From Alteromonas sp. BMJM2 (lineage in GTDB: Bacteria > Pseudomonadota > Gammaproteobacteria > Enterobacterales > Alteromonadaceae), in contig NZ_JAPVOT010000004.1 in assembly GCF_027257845.1 (NCBI RefSeq), positions 1 through 64,000 on the forward strand: DNA of 64,000 nt. The letters are read 5' to 3'. Both the position numbers and the translations under genes were made by a program. The notes beneath the pieces were generated by a model. The model did not search any database, was not told the origin of the DNA, and worked only from the letters and a program-made list of their open reading frames with translations. This document shows positions 57,151 through 64,000 of this stretch, piece by piece. Positions within the stretch are counted from its first letter, which is position 1, and each line of letters starts with the position of its first letter.

Positions 57151-59463
57151 ATGAAAAGCCTGCTGTTGCCGCGCACGTTTATCCTTTTTGTTATCCTTGC
57201 TGCAGCTGTATTTGTATTGAATATCCAACACCTGCAGATCGATACGAATCTCAATGATTTGAACCCAACGCAAATTAGAGAACCTGGCTTAAAGAAAGCT
57301 ATTGATAACTTAACTAGCGATGTTAGTCAGCGCTTTACGGTGGTGATCAAGGGCGAAGATAAAAAAGCGGTGCTCAACAGTAAAACAACCCTCCAAGAGA
57401 AACTCAATGCATTTCCAGAATTAACCGTTATTAAGGATACCGCCCTGCAAGGTGACTTAGTCGGCTTGCTGTCTGCTTATCGGTTTAACCTTTTGTCAGA
57501 GGACCAGCGCCAGTCACTTCAAGTAAGCAGTAATCAACAAATCTCAGACAGTGCATTGCGTAAACTCTATCTGATTGGTGATGGCGTCAGGCTTATACCT
57601 TTTGAACAGGACCCGCTAGGTTGGTTTTCAGATTATCTAATGACCAACTTTGACAATGAGGATATGTCCTTCCAGTCGTCCAATGTAAACCTCAAAGATC
57701 AAACCACGTCTTTTTCCGTGATTTTCAGCACCTTTCCAGTCGGTATGTCAGCGCAACAGTCTGTTTATAGCCGGATTCAGGCGGTGGAAAACCAGGTTAG
57801 CCAGCAACATAACGTTACCATTTTGCGCTCTGGAATGTTCTTCTTTGCCGTAGACTCGGCGCAGTCTGCAAAAGCCGATATTCAGCTTATTGCGATAGGC
57901 TCTGTGGCTGGCATATTGCTGTTAATGATGTTAGTTTTTCGTTCATTACTTCCCTTGCTTTTGTCGTTAAGTTCCATCGCAATTGGGATTGGCTTCGGCG
58001 TAATTACCAGTACTCTGGTTTTTGGTTCCATTCACGTTCTAACCATCGTCTTTGGTGCCAGCCTCATTGGAATTGTAGTCGATTACTCATTACATTACTT
58101 TTACCATTATCTGGCTCACCGGCACGTTTCAAACTCAGCTCACTCAAACGTATTGTTCCGAGCTATGTTGTTGAGTGTTGTCACATCTTTAGTGGGATAC
58201 GGTGCATTGGGTCTATCTGATCTTCTGATCCTGAAGAAAGTTGCCTTGTTTTCATGTTCGGGCCTGGCGATGGCCTGGCTAAGCGTCATGTTATTGGGTC
58301 CGCTAGTCATTCGCCGACCTATCGAAGCACGTCAGTCACTGTTAAAAGGGATTATCCATGGATGTCAAAAAGCCCTAGGGCAGCGCCCTCGCTTATTAGT
58401 ACTTGCTGGGCTCACTCTCAGTGCTGCCTGTTGTGGCTATATTTATTCCGGAAACCTCAAAACTAACGACGACCCACGGCGCTTCTTCCACGTCTCTGAA
58501 TCCTTGTTAAGCCAGGAGCAGGAAATCGCTAAATTAACTCAGATTTATGAACCAGGACGCTATTTACTGATCCGAGGGAATAGCTCTGAGGCAATATTTA
58601 CTGCTTTAAACTCTATCAATAACGCTCAAGGTGTCGAGTCCCATGCCATTATCTCCGTTGCGAACTACTTACAATCTGAGCATCAACAACTCAAAAACTA
58701 CACACTGCAAGCTAAGCTATACGAAGATGGCGGTGCCCTCGATACGTTCGCCGCTACCATTGGCATTGCCCCAAAAATCAGTGAACAGGTAAAGCAGGAT
58801 TATAAATTAGCTGCAGGCAACCCTCTTCGCTTTAATGAATTACTCAAGCACGTGCCGACGTTACCACCTTTGTGGTTCGAGCATGCAAACACCATTTACA
58901 GCTTCGCCCTGATTAAAAAAGGCAGTAATCTAGCAGCCATCGAGGCGGCCAGCATCACAATTGATGGGGTGGAGTATGTCAATACATTGGCCAACGCCAG
59001 CAGCGCATTAAAAGCCCAGCGAGAAACTGCTACAAAATTGCTATTTTTAGCTTATGCCCTGATTGCGCTGTTGCTTGGTGCATACTATCGAAAGGTGTCA
59101 GCCGTGTTAATGTTACTTATCCCTGCTTCAGCCAGCCTCATAGCCATCGCACTGGTTTGCGCACTGGGACACCCCATTAATGTGTTCCATGTCATGGCGT
59201 TATTTTTAGTACTCGGGTTAGGCATGGATTACATTATATTTGCCAAAGAAATGACCAGCCACCCTGACACCGCTCAACAGGCCATTTTGCTTTCAGCCGT
59301 TACCAGCCTGTTGTCATTTGGACTCCTCGCATTCAGTTCAATGCCGATTGTTCAGGCCTTTGGTAGCATTATACTCATTGGCAATACCATTAATTTTATA
59401 GCAGCAATCAGCCTGTTCAATACTAATCAGACTACATACGAGAAAGGAAATTATGGCCGATAA
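57151..59463 (+). CDS. MMPL/RND-type exporter (ApeM-like)
   Basis: About 770 residues from ATG 57151. Two copies of a six-helix unit (TM1 at 8-24; TMs about 245-410; then 640-760) with large periplasmic loops after TM1 and near 420-630; GASLIGIVVDYSLHYFYHYLAH and FLVLGLGMDYIIFAKEM are the duplicated proton-relay helices with Asp. Likely moves the finished polyene ester out of the inner membrane. Overlaps the ketoreductase gene by 11 bases. Confidence 0.9.
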   Translation: MKSLLLPRTFILFVILAAAVFVLNIQHLQIDTNLNDLNPTQIREPGLKKAIDNLTSDVSQRFTVVIKGEDKKAVLNSKTTLQEKLNAFPELTVIKDTALQGDLVGLLSAYRFNLLSEDQRQSLQVSSNQQISDSALRKLYLIGDGVRLIPFEQDPLGWFSDYLMTNFDNEDMSFQSSNVNLKDQTTSFSVIFSTFPVGMSAQQSVYSRIQAVENQVSQQHNVTILRSGMFFFAVDSAQSAKADIQLIAIGSVAGILLLMMLVFRSLLPLLLSLSSIAIGIGFGVITSTLVFGSIHVLTIVFGASLIGIVVDYSLHYFYHYLAHRHVSNSAHSNVLFRAMLLSVVTSLVGYGALGLSDLLILKKVALFSCSGLAMAWLSVMLLGPLVIRRPIEARQSLLKGIIHGCQKALGQRPRLLVLAGLTLSAACCGYIYSGNLKTNDDPRRFFHVSESLLSQEQEIAKLTQIYEPGRYLLIRGNSSEAIFTALNSINNAQGVESHAIISVANYLQSEHQQLKNYTLQAKLYEDGGALDTFAATIGIAPKISEQVKQDYKLAAGNPLRFNELLKHVPTLPPLWFEHANTIYSFALIKKGSNLAAIEAASITIDGVEYVNTLANASSALKAQRETATKLLFLAYALIALLLGAYYRKVSAVLMLLIPASASLIAIALVCALGHPINVFHVMALFLVLGLGMDYIIFAKEMTSHPDTAQQAILLSAVTSLLSFGLLAFSSMPIVQAFGSIILIGNTINFIAAISLFNTNQTTYEKGNYGR

Positions 59464-60184
59464 AAAACGAATTCTGGTCACCGGTGCCAGCAGTGGTATT
59501 GGTAAAGCAACCGCTTATAAGCTTGCCGAGCAAGGGTACGCCATCGCCGTTCACTACCGCAGCGGCAAGGCTTCAGCCGACCAAGTAGCCACGGATATTG
59601 TTCAAAGTGGTGGCACAGCCGTTACCGTGCAGTTTGATATTGCTGACCGGGAAGGCACGAAAGCGACCATCGAAAATGATATTGAACAAAACGGTGCGTA
59701 CTATGGCGTAGTTTGTAATGCCGGTGTCACTAAGGATACCGCGTTTCCAGCGATGACCGGCGAGGAGTGGGATGGCGTAGTACATACCAATCTCGACGGC
59801 TTTTACAATGTTCTGCAACCTACTATTATGCCCATGATACGTTTGCGTAAGGGCGGCCGCATTGTCACGCTATCATCGGTGTCTGGGCTAATGGGTAACC
59901 GGGGTCAAACTAACTACAGTGCCTCTAAAGCAGGAATTGTAGGTGCCACTAAAGCATTAGCTATCGAGCTTGGTAAACGTAAGATCACGGTCAACTGTGT
60001 CGCCCCCGGTGTTATTGAAACCGGTATGATAGAAGGCGCAGTGGCAGACGAAGCTAAAAAAATGATCCCGCTGGGGGCATTTGGTCACGTCGATGATGTG
60101 GCAAATACCATCAGCTTTCTAGTGTCAGACCAGGCAAAATACATCACCCGACAAGTTATCAGTGTTAATGGTGGGATGTACTAG
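59453..60184 (+). CDS. 3-ketoacyl-ACP reductase (ApeQ-like, FabG type)
   Basis: 243 residues, short-chain dehydrogenase: TGASSGIG (10-17) cofactor loop, NAG (89-91), Ser near 142, Y155-x-x-x-K159 in NYSASKAG. Reduces the beta-keto group after each condensation, before dehydration. AAGGAAATT precedes the ATG inside the exporter gene. NADPH use is by family. Confidence 0.93.
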   Translation: MADKKRILVTGASSGIGKATAYKLAEQGYAIAVHYRSGKASADQVATDIVQSGGTAVTVQFDIADREGTKATIENDIEQNGAYYGVVCNAGVTKDTAFPAMTGEEWDGVVHTNLDGFYNVLQPTIMPMIRLRKGGRIVTLSSVSGLMGNRGQTNYSASKAGIVGATKALAIELGKRKITVNCVAPGVIETGMIEGAVADEAKKMIPLGAFGHVDDVANTISFLVSDQAKYITRQVISVNGGMY

Positions 60185-60243
60185 GCGAAGTCACCTGCTC
60201 TAGCCGCATTAAATAATAATGATCTCATAAAAAGGAGTGTCCA

Positions 60244-61056
60244 ATGAGACGAATCAGCGCTGCCTTTATGGCTTTTACTCTCTCTTTCAGTGCTATGGCC
60301 GAATTGACTGACGGCCAGCAGGAAATAGCAGACCAGCTACTATCAGGGGATATAAGACAGCTAAAATCCGCATCCCAACGTATCTTTAAAGATAAAATCA
60401 GTAATTCGGAACTGTTAGACATTGTCGCCGAAATTCTGCTTACCAAATACCCTGAAGCGTATTCCAGCGAAGTTGACTCTCTGGCATGGCTTGCTCGTGC
60501 CTTGGGCGCTTCAGAAAATGGCCGCTATTACGATGTACTATCAGAAGTGGTAAGCAAAACGAAAATCGACAAACTCGAGCGCCACGCGGATAAAGCACTG
60601 GATAACTTACCCAGCGCATCAAGTGAGCAATATGTAGCGGGCATGTACACACTGCCAGAAGGCGCTTTCGAAAAAGAAGAGTCGTCAGAACTGGTGGCCC
60701 GTTTAAAAAAATTGATGCTGGCTGGCGATCTCGCTTCGTTAAAGCAAGCAGCCAAAGAGATTGTTAGCACCAGAACCGCTGATCAGGAGCTCACTGATAT
60801 TGCTGCCGAGGCGTTATTGCGGAATTATTCTTCGGCCACCAAAGCGCAGATTGATACATTGGCCTGGTTAACCAATGCCATTGGCAGCACAGGCCTCGCG
60901 CGCTATAAGAAGGTGTTGCAGGAAGTCGAGGACAACAGCGATTTCAGAAAACTAAGTAAATACGCCGAAAAGAACAAAGCTAAACTGGCTGAGGATAATG
61001 TCGTGCAATATCAACAAGGAATGTTTGACGAACCCATGGCCGATTACACTTACTAA
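60244..61056 (+). CDS. Exported protein made of a tandem duplication, unrecognised family
   Basis: 270 residues, AAGGAG before the ATG, signal peptide ending FSAMA. Residues 29-138 and 154-265 are two copies of one helical module; matched stretches include LLSGDIRQLKSAS / MLAGDLASLKQAA, SELLDIVAEILLTKY / QELTDIAAEALLRNY, VDSLAWLARALGAS / IDTLAWLTNAIGST and EQYVAGMY / VQYQQGMF. The pattern is HEAT-like. I know no APE component like it. It lies 60 bases after the ketoreductase and may be the last gene of the transcript, perhaps replacing the DUF3261 lipoprotein absent here. Confidence 0.7.
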   Translation: MRRISAAFMAFTLSFSAMAELTDGQQEIADQLLSGDIRQLKSASQRIFKDKISNSELLDIVAEILLTKYPEAYSSEVDSLAWLARALGASENGRYYDVLSEVVSKTKIDKLERHADKALDNLPSASSEQYVAGMYTLPEGAFEKEESSELVARLKKLMLAGDLASLKQAAKEIVSTRTADQELTDIAAEALLRNYSSATKAQIDTLAWLTNAIGSTGLARYKKVLQEVEDNSDFRKLSKYAEKNKAKLAEDNVVQYQQGMFDEPMADYTY

Positions 61057-61105
61057 GATGATAGCTGGTGGCCATAGAAAGGTAACTTTGTCTGGCTATC
61101 ATACT

Positions 61106-61930
61106 TCATTGTCCTTCGAAAATTGTCTGCTTTCTTCTGGGGTAGCGACCTAACACTTCCTTTCCAGGCTCCCAGAAGGGTAGCTGCCCACTGAGAACGG
61201 CCATGCGATAGTAGTGAATTGGCCACATATGCGCAGTTCCCTGATAGTGTTTGTCTGCTAGTCTCAGCGCACTGACGTCAAAGGTATGAGTATGCTCTAC
61301 CGGAACATTACTTCCCGGAATATTATCATGGATGTCTATATAAGCGTCGCTGACGTCTGCACAGGAACCAAAATGTTGTGTTCCGTAATGCCACTGAAAT
61401 CCACTATATGGGCCTAATGGATCAAGGTAAGTTGTGTGAACAAACAGATCAGGGTTGAATTGCTTTAGCGTTTCACAGTAACCATAAGCCATAAATGCGC
61501 CTGCACTGTGTGCGATTATGTGAACTTTTTTTAGCCGACTATGTTCAACAAGCTCCCTACCCAGTTGATGGCCTATTCGGCGAGCATTATTAGCAACTCG
61601 AAAAAGGTTAGTTGAATAGTCATACCAATCGACTGTTGCCACCTGCTGTTTATCGGTTAATACCGATATTTCAAGCGCTTTTGCAAAAGCCGTAGGCCAG
61701 GTATCTGGAGAATCGTCTTTACCGTGAATTAAAATTATCAGTTCGTCTTTATTGTCACTGACAACTGGCGCTTCAACGTTGAACTTCACAGGCCAAGGAA
61801 AATAAGAAAAAACTAAAAGGCTTATGGTGATTAAGAGAAAAGGAACCGCGGGCCAGACAAACAAAATTATAAGCCAAGATTTTATAGTTCGTTTATAGAA
61901 TACTTTTCTTAAAAATGCATACCTTGCCAT
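61106..61930 (-). CDS. Alpha/beta hydrolase, membrane-anchored, lipase-like
   Basis: 274 residues. An N-terminal hydrophobic segment (about 17-42) anchors it; ELIILIHGKDDSPDTW is the oxyanion region and HIIAHSAGAFMAYGY the nucleophile elbow (A-H-S-A-G, a G-x-S-x-G variant). TTYLDPLGPYSG may hold the acid. The substrate is unknown. Convergent with the polyene cluster, so its membership is uncertain. Confidence 0.75.
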   Translation of the reverse strand: MARYAFLRKVFYKRTIKSWLIILFVWPAVPFLLITISLLVFSYFPWPVKFNVEAPVVSDNKDELIILIHGKDDSPDTWPTAFAKALEISVLTDKQQVATVDWYDYSTNLFRVANNARRIGHQLGRELVEHSRLKKVHIIAHSAGAFMAYGYCETLKQFNPDLFVHTTYLDPLGPYSGFQWHYGTQHFGSCADVSDAYIDIHDNIPGSNVPVEHTHTFDVSALRLADKHYQGTAHMWPIHYYRMAVLSGQLPFWEPGKEVLGRYPRRKQTIFEGQ

Positions 61931-62334
61931 ACAACCGACTCCAATGGGGTATCAAATAATGAATGAGCACTATAAGCCCACCATTCTGCCTCGGACCATT
62001 TTTAATGGTATTAGGAAAACATCGAATGTTGTTGTCTGATATACATATGATCCGAGTAAAAACCCTACAAACGAATTTTCTTTTTTAGGGTACGATTAAC
62101 TATACATAGTCTTAAGCAGACCTCTAATATTTCACTAGCCAATGCTTGCTGTCAGAAAACTAGTGATAGTGAATTTAGTCTCTATCCCAACTACTCGTTT
62201 CTGATCTCTGCGATTCGCTGAACTGTGATACCACTATAGCCTGTATCAGACCAAATTTACTACTGTTCTACCTTGCTGACATCGAACACGACTTTCTAAG
62301 CGCTTGCCGTAATTAGGCGCAAATATATATTGCT
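61931..62334. other. 404-base intergenic region, no gene seen
   Basis: Between the hydrolase start and the mnhG stop. AT-rich; no credible coding region, hairpin terminator or RNA gene recognised. Confidence 0.6.
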
Positions 62335-62721
62335 CTAGTTGTCACTGCTCGAACCAGCATCATCATCCACAGATTTTTGCTCTCTTGCCGTATCAACTAA
62401 TCCTTCGTTTTGTGTCGGCTCCATAGTTTTTACTTTATGATGCATGGCAACTTTGGCCAGTATGTGTGCAGTTACCGGCGCAGTAATCACTAAAAACAGC
62501 GTGATCAGTAGTGCGTGAATATTGATGTAGCCTTGAAGATGAGACATGTAAATAACCGAGCTCAGCAAAATGCCTCCTAAGCCTACTGTAGTCGCTTTAG
62601 TAGGGGCATGAAGGCGTGTGTAGGCATCTTTCAAGCGAAACAAGCCTATTGAGCCCACCAGCACGAATATACCGCCAATCATAAGTAGAACTGACACGGT
62701 TAACTCAAGCCAAAAATTCAT
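62335..62721 (-). CDS. mnhG: Na+/H+ antiporter subunit G
   Basis: 128 residues, three hydrophobic segments (about 8-28, 45-63, 70-90) with the PhaG/MnhG motif SIGLFRLKDAYTRLHAPTKATTVGLGGILL. Last subunit gene of the Mrp complex, which exchanges sodium for protons at the inner membrane. 91 bases after mnhF. Polar C-terminal tail. Confidence 0.92.
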   Translation of the reverse strand: MNFWLELTVSVLLMIGGIFVLVGSIGLFRLKDAYTRLHAPTKATTVGLGGILLSSVIYMSHLQGYINIHALLITLFLVITAPVTAHILAKVAMHHKVKTMEPTQNEGLVDTAREQKSVDDDAGSSSDN

Positions 62722-62812
62722 TACGTATCCTTATCCGCAGTCTATTCATTTTATTACTCATTCGATTACTTACTTTTAGCTATTAGTCTTTTATTCGGTT
62801 TTTATTCACTTT

Positions 62813-63082
62813 TCACTCAATAATATCGCCGCGAAGAATATACTTTCCAAAGGCAACGCTACTCACAAAACCTAGCATGGCAATAAGTAGTGCCGCCTCA
62901 AAATACAGCGACGTGCCTTTGTGTATGCCGTACACCATGATTAACGCAATGCTATTAATAAACATAGTATCGAGTGCCAGTATGCGGTCTACCACATCTG
63001 GCCCGACTAATAAGCGCCATAGATTAAGGACTAACCCTATAGAAATCATGATCCCTACACAAAGCAGAGTAAATGCTAACAT
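62813..63082 (-). CDS. mnhF: Na+/H+ antiporter subunit F
   Basis: 89 residues, three hydrophobic segments; LVGPDVVDRILALDTMFINSIALIMVYGI is the conserved core. Its start overlaps the mnhE stop by 7 bases. Confidence 0.92.
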   Translation of the reverse strand: MLAFTLLCVGIMISIGLVLNLWRLLVGPDVVDRILALDTMFINSIALIMVYGIHKGTSLYFEAALLIAMLGFVSSVAFGKYILRGDIIE

Positions 63083-63576
63083 TGAAACATCTCCTTAATC
63101 GCCGACTCGTATCGGTCTTTGATGAACCGTATCACTTCCTGCTCGTCATCCGGCATTTGCAGCACATGCACATACAAATAGCGCTTATCTTTTGAGAGCT
63201 CGGCAGTAACCGTTCCTGGCGTCATAGTTACCGTACTTGCCAGTATGGTAATAGGGCGAATTTCTTTAATATCTAGCGGCACGGCAACAAAGCCAGGTTT
63301 TATTCTGCTTATGGGCCCAAGTACTAAAATCGCCACCTGCACATTCGCCACCACCACATCGCCAAGCACCATAAAGAAGTATTTAAGTGCTTTAAGGGGC
63401 TTTTTAATTCTCGGCTGTGAAATTTGTAGCGGTGCACACAATAAGGGTATTGCTATAGCAAACACAGACCCAAAAATAATGTGGCCTAGGCTTACGGTCA
63501 CATTCAGCATAAGCCAAATAACAAGTAATATGGCGCTGCGACCAGGCGTAGGCAGCAGGCGTGACAACAGGCTCAT
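63076..63576 (-). CDS. mnhE: Na+/H+ antiporter subunit E
   Basis: 166 residues. Two N-terminal membrane segments, then LKYFFMVLGDVVVANVQVAILVL and ITILASTVTMTPGTVTAELSKDKRYLYVHVL, typical of MnhE. Overlaps the mnhD stop (ATGA). Confidence 0.93.
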   Translation of the reverse strand: MSLLSRLLPTPGRSAILLVIWLMLNVTVSLGHIIFGSVFAIAIPLLCAPLQISQPRIKKPLKALKYFFMVLGDVVVANVQVAILVLGPISRIKPGFVAVPLDIKEIRPITILASTVTMTPGTVTAELSKDKRYLYVHVLQMPDDEQEVIRFIKDRYESAIKEMFQC

Positions 63577-64000
63577 TGCTGACCTCCCTGTAATTGCAAC
63601 ACACTCACAGGAAGTCGAATGTCATGAAGTTGCAAAGCAGCAATTGCAGTGTATTCGGTAATAGGCCCAGCAAAAATTGCCATTATTGGAGACGCCATCA
63701 ACAATAATACAACACCCACTACCTGCCACACAGATGCAGACTCATCTTCTGAGTTAGCGCTCTCGCCAGCATGCCGCCAAAATAGGGTTGTACCGGCTCG
63801 TGCTAGCGCGATAATAGTGAGTAGCGTGGAGATAAGGACGGTAGACCACAATAGAGCCTTATCTAATCCCGTTGCGGCAGATTGCAGAACAACCACCTTG
63901 CCGATAAAACCTGAAAAAGGCGGCAAACCAACCACCACCATGGCGGCCACAAAAAAGAGTGCGCCTAGCAGAGTTGGCTGAGTCACCTTTTTGGCGATGA
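63573..64000 (-). CDS. mnhD: Na+/H+ antiporter subunit D (partial, runs off the window)
   Basis: Only the C-terminal about 142 residues are in the window; the frame stays open to base 64000. TQPTLLGALFFVAAMVVVGLPPFSGFIGKVVVLQSA is the conserved late-helix segment of the NuoM/N-like D subunit. Upstream subunits A-C would lie beyond the right edge. Confidence 0.9.
   Translation of the reverse strand, partial: IAKKVTQPTLLGALFFVAAMVVVGLPPFSGFIGKVVVLQSAATGLDKALLWSTVLISTLLTIIALARAGTTLFWRHAGESANSEDESASVWQVVGVVLLLMASPIMAIFAGPITEYTAIAALQLHDIRLPVSVLQLQGGQQ

Larger units (their letters stand above)
42112..61056. other. Aryl polyene (xanthomonadin/APE-like) biosynthetic gene cluster
   Basis: Twenty genes with the full parts list of an aryl polyene type II polyketide pathway: starter supply (chorismatase 53984), starter activation (ligase 52357), two carrier proteins (43982, 55773), a carrier activator (43125), two ketosynthases (44303, 51064), a chain-length factor (45483), ketoreductase (59453), dehydratases (48457, 50599, probably 42112), thioesterase (56033), tailoring halogenase-like enzyme (46303), anchoring acyltransferases and glycosyltransferase (48840, 49586, 54954), and transport (47874, 56445, 57151). 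The order resembles the APE clusters of enterobacteria and Xanthomonas. No DUF3261 lipoprotein (ApeN type) and no regulator gene is present. Sampled lines suggest patchy GC within the cluster, which fits assembly by transfer. Confidence 0.88.

Noticed and set aside
42112..61056. Flexirubin or dialkylresorcinol cluster
   Set aside because: No DarA/DarB-type enzymes for the dialkylresorcinol unit; the gene set fits a simple aryl polyene/xanthomonadin-type pathway.
61058..61102. 8-bp inverted repeat (ATGATAGC / GCTATCAT) between the duplicated exported protein and the hydrolase
   Set aside because: The loop is about 29 bases with no T-run; too weak to call a terminator.

Overview
The window looks like a chromosomal segment of an Alteromonas-type marine gammaproteobacterium. 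This is inferred from gene content and moderate GC, not from a database search. The supporting signs are small gammaproteobacterial families (DUF3545, DUF2986, DUF3833), a thrLABC operon with a leader-peptide attenuator, the rsmI / lpoA-yraN-diaA-dolP neighbourhood, the carboxynorspermidine route to polyamines, and an Mrp-type Na+/H+ antiporter.

Layout. 0.1-5.7 kb: a FadH-like C-terminal half, a TPR lipoprotein, a nested inverted-repeat (MITE-like) element, a DUF885 protein and yaaA. 6-9.1 kb: tal-pgi and a 58-residue DUF3545 gene. 9.1-14.8 kb (minus strand): ung after thrABC, with the thr leader peptide and attenuator. 14.9-17.4 kb: a LysR regulator divergent from class III alcohol dehydrogenase. 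17.6-20.4 kb: a phosphatase-like exported protein and arsR-arsC-acr3. 20.4-25.2 kb: a lone receiver protein, aceK and a two-component system. 25.3-28.8 kb: small conserved proteins plus two genes that carry in-frame minisatellite-like insertions. 29-33 kb: polyamine genes and a luciferase-like oxidoreductase. 33-41 kb: rsmI/lpoA/yraN/diaA/dolP, an MFS exporter and a beta-lactamase-fold lipoprotein.

42.1-61.1 kb is the accessory centrepiece: a complete-looking aryl polyene (xanthomonadin/APE type) biosynthetic cluster of about 20 genes. It has two acyl carrier proteins, two ketosynthases, a chain-length factor, a ketoreductase, three hotdog dehydratase-like proteins, an acyl-activating ligase, a thioesterase, a phosphopantetheinyl transferase, a glycosyltransferase, two acyltransferases, a LolA-like protein and an MMPL exporter. 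Two genes set it apart from the plain E. coli-type APE set: a XanB2-like chorismatase that could make the hydroxybenzoate starter, and a flavin-dependent halogenase-like enzyme with the WxWxIP motif. The inferred product is an outer-membrane, membrane-anchored aryl polyene ester that may be halogenated. The two divergent promoter regions of the cluster share an identical 12-bp palindrome (13 bp identical in total), a candidate common operator, although no regulator gene lies in the cluster. The last gene of the main run encodes an unrecognised exported protein built from a tandem duplication.

61.1-64 kb: an alpha/beta hydrolase and the 3' end of the mnh/mrp antiporter operon (mnhD partial, E, F, G), which runs off the right edge.
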